Shown one piece after another: positions 6,379 through 13,965 of a stretch of DNA of 18,283 bases. This DNA comes from Cryomorphaceae bacterium (GTDB lineage Bacteria; Bacteroidota; Bacteroidia; Flavobacteriales; BACL11). Every line of letters begins with the position of its first letter. Position 1 is the first letter of the stretch. The notes under the pieces are model-generated. The model had not been told where the DNA came from. It made no database searches and saw only the letters and a list, made by a program, of their open reading frames with translations. Position numbers and translations under genes: made by a program. The stretch is from assembly GCA_949531795.1 (NCBI GenBank), contig CATIQX010000193.1:1-18283 (forward strand). Reading direction: 5' to 3'.

Positions 6379-8478
6379 ATGGCAACACTAGGGAAAATTA
6401 GAAATAGATCAGGATTATTATTAACGGTAATTGGCGTAGCAATGCTAGCTTTCATTTTAGGCGACTTTATGTCATCTCTAGGTTCAAGTGGAGGAGGAAG
6501 TATATATGTAGGTGAAGTATTGGGTGAAGATGTAACACGCCAAGCTTATGAGTTGAAAGTGGAGGAAGGAATTCAAAACTGGAAGTCTCAGAATCAGCAA
6601 GGCGTACTTAACCAAACAACAACATCTCAGATCCGATCGCAAATATGGGATCAGTATGTAAGAGATTTAATTATGAACAATGAATTCGGTAAATTAGGAA
6701 TTGATGTTTCTGATGATGAATTCTTTGAGTTATTACAGGGGCTTAATGTACATCCTGAAATTTCAAAAGTTCCTGCTTTTCAAGATCAATTAACAGGTCA
6801 GTTTGATAGAACAAAGGTATTAGGCTATTTGAAACAAATTGACCAAGATCCAACAGGCGAGGCAAGAACAAGATGGGTGGGTTTCCAGAAATACTTAATT
6901 GGATTAATTAAAACTTCAAAGTACAATTCACTAGTTTCTAATGCAATGTATGTAACAGATGAAGAAGCAAGAATAAATTTTAATGAAAATTCACAAAATA
7001 TTACTTTTAACTATGTGGCTATTCCTTTTTCTTCAATTGCTGATAGCAGTGTTGAACCAACTGAAATTGAATTAGCGAACTATTATACTGACAATAAATC
7101 AGCCTATGAGCAAGATGCATCAAATGATGTAGATTTTGTAGTATTTACAGTTATTCCTTCTTTAGAAGATGATGAAACTACAAAATCAGCTATTTCTGAT
7201 TTAAAAGCTGACTTCACTATTTTTGAAGATTATGCTTTAATGGCTAGAAGAAATTCTGATAATTCTTCAGCTCGTTTTACTTTCACAACTAAAGAAGGTT
7301 TAGTAGATAAGAATTGGGAAGAATTATTTAATGCTGAACAAGGCACTGTTATAGGGCCATATTTAGCGGATCAAGGTGTTTATCGTATTGCTAAGTTAGC
7401 AATTGCTCAAAATCGCCCTGACTCTGTAGAAGCACGTCATATCTTAATCACACCCAATGAATCTATAAGTTTAGATTCTGTAAATATAAGAATAGAAGCA
7501 ATTAAAGCACAAGTTCAAGCGGGTGCTGACTTTGGTGATTTAGCACAAAAAAATTCTGACGATAAAGGTTCTGCTATTAAAGGAGGTGACCTAGGGTGGT
7601 TCTCGGAAGGAGCAATGGTTGATGAATTTAATGAAGCTTGTTTTACATCTAGTAAAGGTGATTTAAGTGTTATAACTTCTCAATTTGGTGTCCACCTTAT
7701 TGAAGTAACAAAAGCAAGTAGATTAGTTCGTAAAGTAAAAATTGCATTTATCGACAGAAACGTTGAGCCAAGTACAGGAACATATAACACATATTACTCT
7801 CAAGCTGCTCAGTTTGCAGGTAAGATATTGAATGAAGGAATTGCTTTTGATTCTTTAGTTTCTGAGCAAAATTTAGTAAAAAGAAGCGATAGTAAAGTAG
7901 GTGCCGATAAGCAAGGTATTGTTGGTTTACCAAACTCAAGAGAAATGGTAAGATGGATGAATACTGCAGATGAAGGAACCGTCTCTGAAGTATTTCAATT
8001 TGAAAATTCTTATGTTGTTGCTTATTTAACAAAAGAACATATTAAAGGTAATGTCCCTTTAGAAGATATTAAAGAACAAATTTCTGCTTTAGTAGTGAAG
8101 GATAAGAAAGCTGATTATATTACTGCTGCTATAAAAGGAGCTGATTTAGCTGCTATTGCGACTAATAATGGACAAACTGTTGTGAATGCTCAAAGAGCTA
8201 ATTTGGCAAACTTAAGCCTGCAAGGTATTGGTTATGAGCCTGAGTTAGTGGGTTCTATTTTTGGAACTGCTGTTGGTTCTGTTTCTAGTCCTATTGCAGG
8301 AGCTAATGCTGTTTATGTAGTGGAGGTTACGGCTAAGGATGAAGCAAAAAATACAGGTGATTTTACTAAGCAAAAACAAGAAGTTAAAAAAGGAGCTGCT
8401 GCTTATTCTAATGGAGCTGCTTACAAAGTATTAAACACAGAAGCTGATGTAAAAGATAATCGTTCAGATTTCAACTAG
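6379..8478 (+). CDS. ppiD: PpiD-like periplasmic peptidyl-prolyl isomerase (SurA_N / parvulin)
   Basis: A membrane-anchored folding factor for newly exported envelope proteins; 699 residues, normal for Bacteroidota PpiD-like proteins and longer than E. coli PpiD. A basic N-terminus (KIRNR) is followed by one transmembrane helix at ~12-30, placing the rest in the periplasm. Residues ~40-230 are the SurA_N-like chaperone region. A complete parvulin domain spans ~351-445: EARHILI with His354, GGDLGWFSEGAMVDEF, and FGVHLIEV with His439. Segments before and after it look like degenerate parvulin halves (~311-341, 520-555, 619-652). It is last in the left cluster, 76 nt after the CNNM gene, and is followed 22 nt later by a bidirectional terminator. 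SurA, the soluble relative, is less likely because of the N-terminal helix and length. Confidence 0.9.
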   Translation: MATLGKIRNRSGLLLTVIGVAMLAFILGDFMSSLGSSGGGSIYVGEVLGEDVTRQAYELKVEEGIQNWKSQNQQGVLNQTTTSQIRSQIWDQYVRDLIMNNEFGKLGIDVSDDEFFELLQGLNVHPEISKVPAFQDQLTGQFDRTKVLGYLKQIDQDPTGEARTRWVGFQKYLIGLIKTSKYNSLVSNAMYVTDEEARINFNENSQNITFNYVAIPFSSIADSSVEPTEIELANYYTDNKSAYEQDASNDVDFVVFTVIPSLEDDETTKSAISDLKADFTIFEDYALMARRNSDNSSARFTFTTKEGLVDKNWEELFNAEQGTVIGPYLADQGVYRIAKLAIAQNRPDSVEARHILITPNESISLDSVNIRIEAIKAQVQAGADFGDLAQKNSDDKGSAIKGGDLGWFSEGAMVDEFNEACFTSSKGDLSVITSQFGVHLIEVTKASRLVRKVKIAFIDRNVEPSTGTYNTYYSQAAQFAGKILNEGIAFDSLVSEQNLVKRSDSKVGADKQGIVGLPNSREMVRWMNTADEGTVSEVFQFENSYVVAYLTKEHIKGNVPLEDIKEQISALVVKDKKADYITAAIKGADLAAIATNNGQTVVNAQRANLANLSLQGIGYEPELVGSIFGTAVGSVSSPIAGANAVYVVEVTAKDEAKNTGDFTKQKQEVKKGAAAYSNGAAYKVLNTEADVKDNRSDFN

Positions 8479-8500
8479 TCGGTTTTAAAATTAAAATAGA

Positions 8501-8530
8501 ATGCTCAGCCGAAAGGCTGGGCATTTTTTT
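8501..8530. terminator. Bidirectional terminator shared by ppiD and rodA
   Basis: ATGCTCAGCC-GAAA-GGCTGGGCAT forms a 10-bp stem (one G-T pair) with a GNRA-type loop, followed by seven T counting the last stem base. It ends the + strand ppiD transcript. On the minus strand the same stem is followed by TCTATTTT and serves rodA. The right-hand T-tract runs into the rodA stop codon (8529-8531), so two six-gene clusters share one compact element. Confidence 0.9.
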
Positions 8531-9791
8531 ATCTCAAGATCTGTAAACGATAAGAATCAAGATTTAGGAAAATAAATAGTAGTATAGTAAACCCTAGTAA
8601 AGAAGAGCCTCCATAACTGATGAAGGGTAATGGTATTCCAATCACAGGCAACAAGCCAATAGTCATCCCTATATTAATAACAAAGTGCATAAAAAGTATA
8701 GTGGCGACACTATATCCATAAATCCTACTAAAGTTTGATCTTTGTCTTTCTGCAAGAAAAAGCACCCTAAAGAGCAGTCCTAGGAATAAAGAGATAAAGA
8801 AAAAACTACCTAGAAAGCCCCATTCCTCTCCAATAGTACAGAAAATAAAATCGGTACTTTGTTCAGGTACAAAATCAAAGCGGGTTTGAGTTCCGTTTAA
8901 AAATCCTTTTCCACTAAATCCACCTGAGCCAATCGCAATTTTTGATTGGATAAGGTTGTATCCTGCACCATGAGGATCAAACTCTTTTCCTAATAAAATA
9001 TCTATTCTTTTTCTTTGATGAGGAGCCATTACATCATTGAATATATAGTTGACACTAAAAATAAAAGATATACAGGTTACTAATATCCCCATTATAATTA
9101 GTAGTTCTTTCTTTTTTCTTCTTGAAAGTAGAAATATAATCAATGCAATTCCGGATATAAAAGGGACTAGAATTGTCTTTTCAACTAATAAGGTAACCAC
9201 AAATAGAATGACAATAATTAATCCGAATATGAGGATGTTACCTGAAAGCCCTTCACGATATAAAACGAGTACAAATCCTGCATATACTAAGGCTGTTCCA
9301 AGGTCATTTTGCAGTATAATTAATAAAAATGGAAGTATAATTATAGCATAGGTATTTAGCTTTTCGCGTAATGATTTCCGCTTAGTATTAAGGTTATTAT
9401 AATATTTTGCGAGTGCAAGTGCGGTGGTAAACTTTGCGAATTCTGAGGGTTGAAATTTAAAACTTCCAAACTCGAACCAGGATGTTGCTCCTCCAGTAAT
9501 TCCTCCTTTAAATAGTACTCCAATTAACATTAGGATAATGGCGGTATAGAAGATGTAAGAAAGTGAATAAAAGAATTTCCAATCGATTATAAGTATTAAA
9601 AAAGCAACTAAAGAAGAAATAAAAATAAAAAAGAGTTGTTTTCCATATCGGCTACTAAAGTCAATTACCATTGCTGAGTCATCATTATACTGTGAAGCAT
9701 AAATATTTATCCATCCAAAAAGCATAAGCAATGCGTAAAGTCCAATACTTACTTTGTCAATATTTGCAAATATATTTTTTGCGACTCTCAT
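8529..9791 (-). CDS. rodA: Peptidoglycan glycosyltransferase RodA (SEDS family)
   Basis: RodA polymerises lipid II into glycan strands in the elongasome, working with PBP2. The 420-residue protein has the hydrophobic multi-helix layout of SEDS proteins. Recognisable motifs in order: FQPSEFAK at 113-120; QNDLGTAL at 161-168, containing the family's essential Asp; HQRKRID at 258-264; VPEQSTDFIF at 308-317; and LPFISYGGSSLL at 388-399. Relatives often have QPDLGT where this protein has QNDLGT, a mild change that keeps the Asp. Its ATG overlaps the stop of mrdA by one base (TAATG), which suggests coupled translation and matches the known RodA-PBP2 pairing. FtsW is the main alternative, but the neighbours mrdA and mreBCD point to RodA. 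The stop codon lies in the T-tract of the shared terminator. Confidence 0.97.
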   Translation of the reverse strand: MRVAKNIFANIDKVSIGLYALLMLFGWINIYASQYNDDSAMVIDFSSRYGKQLFFIFISSLVAFLILIIDWKFFYSLSYIFYTAIILMLIGVLFKGGITGGATSWFEFGSFKFQPSEFAKFTTALALAKYYNNLNTKRKSLREKLNTYAIIILPFLLIILQNDLGTALVYAGFVLVLYREGLSGNILIFGLIIVILFVVTLLVEKTILVPFISGIALIIFLLSRRKKKELLIIMGILVTCISFIFSVNYIFNDVMAPHQRKRIDILLGKEFDPHGAGYNLIQSKIAIGSGGFSGKGFLNGTQTRFDFVPEQSTDFIFCTIGEEWGFLGSFFFISLFLGLLFRVLFLAERQRSNFSRIYGYSVATILFMHFVINIGMTIGLLPVIGIPLPFISYGGSSLLGFTILLFIFLNLDSYRLQILR

Positions 9792-11608
9792 TATTTATCT
9801 ATTAAATTTCCATTTAGTATAAAATTTTCTTGAGCTTTATTTGTTGTTTCTCTATTTAGGTATTTTTCTATCATTAAGGATGCAATAGGGGCAGCCCAAG
9901 TTGATCCCCATCCTCCGTTTTCAACATAAACTGCAATGGCTATTGCTGGTTTTTCTTTGGGTGCAAAAGCAATAAATATAGAATGGTCTTCTCCATGAGG
10001 ATTTTGAGCTGTGCCTGTTTTCCCACATATTTCGTAGTTCGGAATTTTACAATATTTTGCGGTTCCTTCTTTACCATAAACAACTTGCTCCATACCATTG
10101 ACTATTGGTGTGAAATATTGTTTGTCAATGCTACAATATTTCTTAGTTGTATAATTACTATCAATACTTAATCCTCCTGAAATGCTTTTGATAATATGTG
10201 GTGTATAGTAGTATCCTTTGTTAGCAAGTATAACGGTCATGTTTGCCATTTGTATAGGAGTAAGTAATAATTCTCCCTGTCCAATTGCCATTGATATAAT
10301 GGTGTTAGCATTCCAACTTCCTCGGTATAAAGTGTTAAAGTAAGTTGATTTTGGTAATTTTCCTGGGCTTCCTGTTATAAAGTCATTATTCATAAAGTTT
10401 CCAACGCCAAAACTGGATACGTGACTATACCAATTGTCATAGGCCTCAATCGTGGAGCCAAAACGATTAAAATACTTTTCGTATACATTACAAAAATAAG
10501 TATTACATGAAATTTCAATTCCATTTATTAACCTAACAGGTGATTTATGAGGGTGACAACCTACTTTTTTATCATTTCCATAGTTATAACCATCATTACA
10601 GGAAAATTGAGTATTTTTAGATATTGCTCCTTCTTGCAAAGCAATAAGTCCGGTTACTAATTTAAATGTTGATCCAGGAGGGTAGGTTCCTTGTAGTGCT
10701 CTATTAAATAAAGGTTTTTTTTCATCCTTAGATAAGATGCTGTAATTTGCTGATCTTTTGCGCCCAATTAACAAATTTGGATTGTAAGTGGGTGCGGAAA
10801 CTAGAGCAAGAATTTCTCCTGTTGAAGGTTCAATTGCTACAATTGCTCCAATCTTATTTTTCATTAGTTGTTCGCCATATTCTTGCAACTCAATATCAAT
10901 GGTTGAAATTAAAGTGCTTCCAGCAATTGGTATGGTATCAAACTTTCCTCCTTGGAACTTACCTTGGTCACGGTTATGAACATCAACCAATTTTATGGCC
11001 ATTCCTTTCTGCCCTCTAAGATGCTTTTCATATGCTGCTTCCACTCCACTAACCCCTGTCAAATCTCCCTTAGTATAGTAAGGATCTTCCTTAGTTTTTT
11101 TTAAATTTACTTCACCTAGATAACCTATCAAATGAGTAGCTACATTACTTGGATAATCTCGCATTGTAATCTTTCTTAAATAGAAACCAGGGAATTGAAA
11201 AAGCTTTTCGGATAATGTGCTAGAGTTTTCTAGATTGATATGTTTGATGAATACACTTTCTTTATAACCAGAATAGTCAGCAGCTTTTTTGTATTTTACT
11301 AGATATTCTTCTTTGCTTATATTAATCAAATTACAAAAAGCTAAAGTATCAATCTCTTGTTCTTTTAATTCTCTGGGGATAATCATTAAGTCGTAAGCAG
11401 GAACATTGGCAACAATAAGGTTACTATCTCTATCGTATATTAATCCTCTTACCGCCTGCTGTACTTCATAGCGCAATACATTATTGTTAGCAGAAAATTT
11501 ATAATTATCATTCAATATTTGAATGTAAAATAATTTAGTGATGAAAGTAATGGCAATTAACGTAAATATAGCAACAACAATTTTATGTCTATTTTTATAG
11601 CCTTTCAT
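9791..11608 (-). CDS. mrdA: Penicillin-binding protein 2 (peptidoglycan transpeptidase)
   Basis: PBP2 cross-links peptidoglycan during elongation as RodA's partner. Taken from the ATG at 11608 it has 605 residues. A transmembrane anchor lies at ~9-28 and the PBP dimerisation domain, starting with RGLIYDRDSNLIVAN, spans ~54-210. The transpeptidase domain has the catalytic STFK at 313-316 (Ser313), SCN at 367-369 and KTGTA at 530-534. An in-frame ATG at 11644 would add 12 residues (MCSSHNYSSKKI) and overlap mreD by 50 nt. I prefer 11608: it overlaps by 14 nt and gives a usual short basic N-terminus before the helix. The periplasmic part has several Cys (for example near SCN and in the SCND and VGCHP stretches), more than I would expect for this family. 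It sits between mreD and rodA in the classical order. Confidence 0.96.
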   Translation of the reverse strand: MKGYKNRHKIVVAIFTLIAITFITKLFYIQILNDNYKFSANNNVLRYEVQQAVRGLIYDRDSNLIVANVPAYDLMIIPRELKEQEIDTLAFCNLINISKEEYLVKYKKAADYSGYKESVFIKHINLENSSTLSEKLFQFPGFYLRKITMRDYPSNVATHLIGYLGEVNLKKTKEDPYYTKGDLTGVSGVEAAYEKHLRGQKGMAIKLVDVHNRDQGKFQGGKFDTIPIAGSTLISTIDIELQEYGEQLMKNKIGAIVAIEPSTGEILALVSAPTYNPNLLIGRKRSANYSILSKDEKKPLFNRALQGTYPPGSTFKLVTGLIALQEGAISKNTQFSCNDGYNYGNDKKVGCHPHKSPVRLINGIEISCNTYFCNVYEKYFNRFGSTIEAYDNWYSHVSSFGVGNFMNNDFITGSPGKLPKSTYFNTLYRGSWNANTIISMAIGQGELLLTPIQMANMTVILANKGYYYTPHIIKSISGGLSIDSNYTTKKYCSIDKQYFTPIVNGMEQVVYGKEGTAKYCKIPNYEICGKTGTAQNPHGEDHSIFIAFAPKEKPAIAIAVYVENGGWGSTWAAPIASLMIEKYLNRETTNKAQENFILNGNLIDK

Positions 11609-12107
11609 TATTTTTTTTGATGAATAATTGTGTGATGAGCACAATGATTAAGGTGACAAATGAGCTAGATAATATTTTGACTACAATATCCAAATTAAAA
11701 TTAATGTGTTCTATAATAAATAAACAGCTATTATGGATGATGATTAAAAATAATGAAAACGTAATAAAAGATTTATTTCCTATCTTTTTTAGGGTAATCT
11801 CATCTGTATCTCCTAGTGTATTGTGAGGTATGGTTACCTTGCTAATGAAGGGTTTAAAAAAAGCAATCAGTATTGTTGCTGTTGAATGAAACCCTAAACT
11901 TCCTGAAAAAAGATCAATGAAAAAACCAAGTAAGAAAGCATAAATAAGTAAAAACCACTTAGGTGTCTTTATGGGTAAGCCAATGATTAGAATTACATAT
12001 AAAAACGGGTTGATATATGCTGAAAATAGAATTTGGTTCAGGACTAGTACTTGAAGTAAAACATATACAGGAAGTAGAAATAGGTATTTCACTAAATATT
12101 TATTCAT
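11595..12107 (-). CDS. mreD: Rod shape-determining protein MreD
   Basis: A 170-residue, very hydrophobic protein with about five predicted membrane helices, the usual size and texture of MreD, an inner-membrane member of the elongasome. The sequence is poorly conserved as in all MreD, but a GFFIDLFSGSLGFHSTA stretch near 61-77 matches the characteristic D-x-x-x-G-x-x-G-x-x-(T/A) region. Identity is secured by its place between mreC and mrdA. The start at 12107 overlaps the mreC stop by 8 nt (ATGAATAA on the minus strand), the same junction seen at coaX/OMP. Its 3' end overlaps mrdA by 14 nt. Confidence 0.9.
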   Translation of the reverse strand: MNKYLVKYLFLLPVYVLLQVLVLNQILFSAYINPFLYVILIIGLPIKTPKWFLLIYAFLLGFFIDLFSGSLGFHSTATILIAFFKPFISKVTIPHNTLGDTDEITLKKIGNKSFITFSLFLIIIHNSCLFIIEHINFNLDIVVKILSSSFVTLIIVLITQLFIKKNNERL

Positions 12108-12915
12108 TTTCTGTAATTTTTTTTTCTAGCATCAATTGTTCTTCTGCAGCATGAGAATCGATTATATATACATAGTTTAACTGATTGAAATCTTCAAAAA
12201 GTTTAACGCTAATATCATAAAACCCATCATCTTTATTTTTTTGAATACTTTTTACTGCACCAATATTTACTCCTTCAGGAAAAATAATACTATGGCTATT
12301 TGTACTTATGGTGTCGCCAATTTTAATAGGGATATGATTTGGAAAATCATTGATATTAACGGTTTTATAATTAAACCCCTTCCATTTCAAAATTCCATTG
12401 TGGTTGTTTTTATTTAGCTGAATACCTATAGCTGATTTTCTGTGAAGTAAGGAAATGGCAATTGCATAATTTGTGCTTACAGAATGGATAACGCCAACAA
12501 CTCCCTGATTTGTTATCACACCCATTCCTGTCATTATACCATGTTTTAATCCTTTGTTTAATGTGATAAAGTTATTTCGTTTACTTACTGAACTATTTAT
12601 CACTTTTGCCGGATAGTAGTTGAAATGCTTGTTTTTTATTAAAGTTGAATCAGTAAATTCAGATTCATTTTTTAGTAAAGAATGGAGCTTAGCATTTTCA
12701 TTTATAAGAAACTCATTTGTTTCTTTAAGGGCTACATAATCAGAAAATGAGGTTGTGTAGTTATATACAAGGCTAGTGTATTGTGTGCTAAACTCAATAG
12801 CTTTATTAGCTTGATAACCATTGTTTTTTAGCAATAAAAAGATAGAAAACCCTTCTATTAATAGAAACAATAATAGAAAATGATTTATCTTAATAAATCG
12901 TAATAGGTTATACAT
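12100..12915 (-). CDS. mreC: Rod shape-determining protein MreC
   Basis: MreC is the periplasmic scaffold that links MreB filaments to PBP2 and RodA. The 271 residues show a membrane helix at ~12-30, a heptad-like coiled-coil region at ~55-85 (ALKETNEFLINENAKLHSLLK), and the double beta-barrel domain at ~100-255. The latter includes the family signature AKVINSSVSKRNNFITLNKG, then GLKHGIMTGMGVITNQGVVGVI. Length is at the short end but normal for Bacteroidota. The start lies 13 nt after the mreB stop, and the stop overlaps mreD by 8 nt. Confidence 0.96.
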   Translation of the reverse strand: MYNLLRFIKINHFLLLFLLIEGFSIFLLLKNNGYQANKAIEFSTQYTSLVYNYTTSFSDYVALKETNEFLINENAKLHSLLKNESEFTDSTLIKNKHFNYYPAKVINSSVSKRNNFITLNKGLKHGIMTGMGVITNQGVVGVIHSVSTNYAIAISLLHRKSAIGIQLNKNNHNGILKWKGFNYKTVNINDFPNHIPIKIGDTISTNSHSIIFPEGVNIGAVKSIQKNKDDGFYDISVKLFEDFNQLNYVYIIDSHAAEEQLMLEKKITENE

Positions 12916-12928
12916 TTTTGCTTAAAGA

Positions 12929-13951
12929 CTATTGAATTAAGAAAGTATAGCTTTCTATATTTTTAAGCGCAATCCCTGTTCCTCTTGCTACAGCTCTTAA
13001 GGGATCTTCAGCAACATATACAGGTAATTTTGTTTTTCTTGAAATCCGTTTGTCTAACCCTCTTAACATTGATCCTCCACCTGTTAAATATAATCCTTCA
13101 TTATAAATATCAGCTGAAAGTGCTGGCGGAGTGTTGAATAGAGCGCTCATTACAGCTTCTTCAATTTGTTCAATAGAGTTGTTAAGTGACCCTGCAATTT
13201 CTTTATAAGTTACAATTACTTCTTTTGGGATTCCACTCATTAAATCCCTTCCGTGAACAGCATAGTTTGCTGGTGGTTCTTCTAGCTCGGTAAGTGCCGA
13301 GCCAACATTTATTTTTATTTGTTCCGCCATAATATCTCCTACTGCAATATTGTGCCTGGTTTTCATATAGTTTTTTATATTATCAGTAAATTCATCTCCT
13401 GCAACTCTAATTGATTTATCACAAACAATTCCACCTAATGAAATAACTGCAATCTCAGTTGTGCCACCGCCAATATCAATTACCATATTTCCTTTTGGTT
13501 CTAATACATCAATTCCAATTCCAATTGCAGCTGCCATAGGTTCATGTATCAGCCAAACATCTTTTGCTCCAGCATGCTCTGCTGAGTCAATTACAGCTCT
13601 TTTTTCAACCTCGGTCACTCCTGATGGAATGCAGATAACCATCTTCAATGCTGGTGAAAATATGGATCTTTTTCTAGGAATCATGCCAATAAACCCCCTT
13701 ATCATTTGCTCCGAGGATTGGAAGTCAGCAATTACTCCATCTTTTAGTGGTCGCAAAGTTTCAATTTCTTTATGTGTCTTTCCGTGCATCTGTTGAGCCT
13801 TTGTTCCAATAGCTACTACATCACCAGTTCTGATATTTTTAGCAACAATAGAAGGTTCATCCACAACTACTTTATCGTTATAAATAATTAGTGTATTTGC
13901 AGTGCCTAAATCAATTGCAATTGCTTCTTGCATAAAGTCAAACCATCCCAT
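12929..13951 (-). CDS. mreB: Rod shape-determining protein MreB (actin homologue)
   Basis: MreB forms ATP-dependent filaments on the inner membrane that organise cell-wall synthesis for rod shape. The 340-residue protein has all the actin-superfamily motifs: DLGTANT at 14-20 (phosphate 1), GVTEVEKRAV around 111-120, HEPMAAAIG near 136-144, DIGGGTTE at 159-166 (phosphate 2), and GGGSMLRGLD near 291-300 (adenosine). A short N-terminal MGWFDFM segment may help membrane contact. Length and motif spacing are standard. It lies 14 nt after purH and 13 nt before mreC. Conservation is high, and the gene is the clearest marker of the elongasome cluster. Confidence 0.98.
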   Translation of the reverse strand: MGWFDFMQEAIAIDLGTANTLIIYNDKVVVDEPSIVAKNIRTGDVVAIGTKAQQMHGKTHKEIETLRPLKDGVIADFQSSEQMIRGFIGMIPRKRSIFSPALKMVICIPSGVTEVEKRAVIDSAEHAGAKDVWLIHEPMAAAIGIGIDVLEPKGNMVIDIGGGTTEIAVISLGGIVCDKSIRVAGDEFTDNIKNYMKTRHNIAVGDIMAEQIKINVGSALTELEEPPANYAVHGRDLMSGIPKEVIVTYKEIAGSLNNSIEQIEEAVMSALFNTPPALSADIYNEGLYLTGGGSMLRGLDKRISRKTKLPVYVAEDPLRAVARGTGIALKNIESYTFLIQ

Positions 13952-13965
13952 AATGTTTGTTTTTT

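Noticed and set aside
11609..11644. Twelve-residue N-terminal extension of PBP2 from the ATG at 11644.
   Set aside because: It would overlap mreD by 50 nt and adds a polar stretch atypical of PBP2; the ATG at 11608 gives the expected N-terminus.
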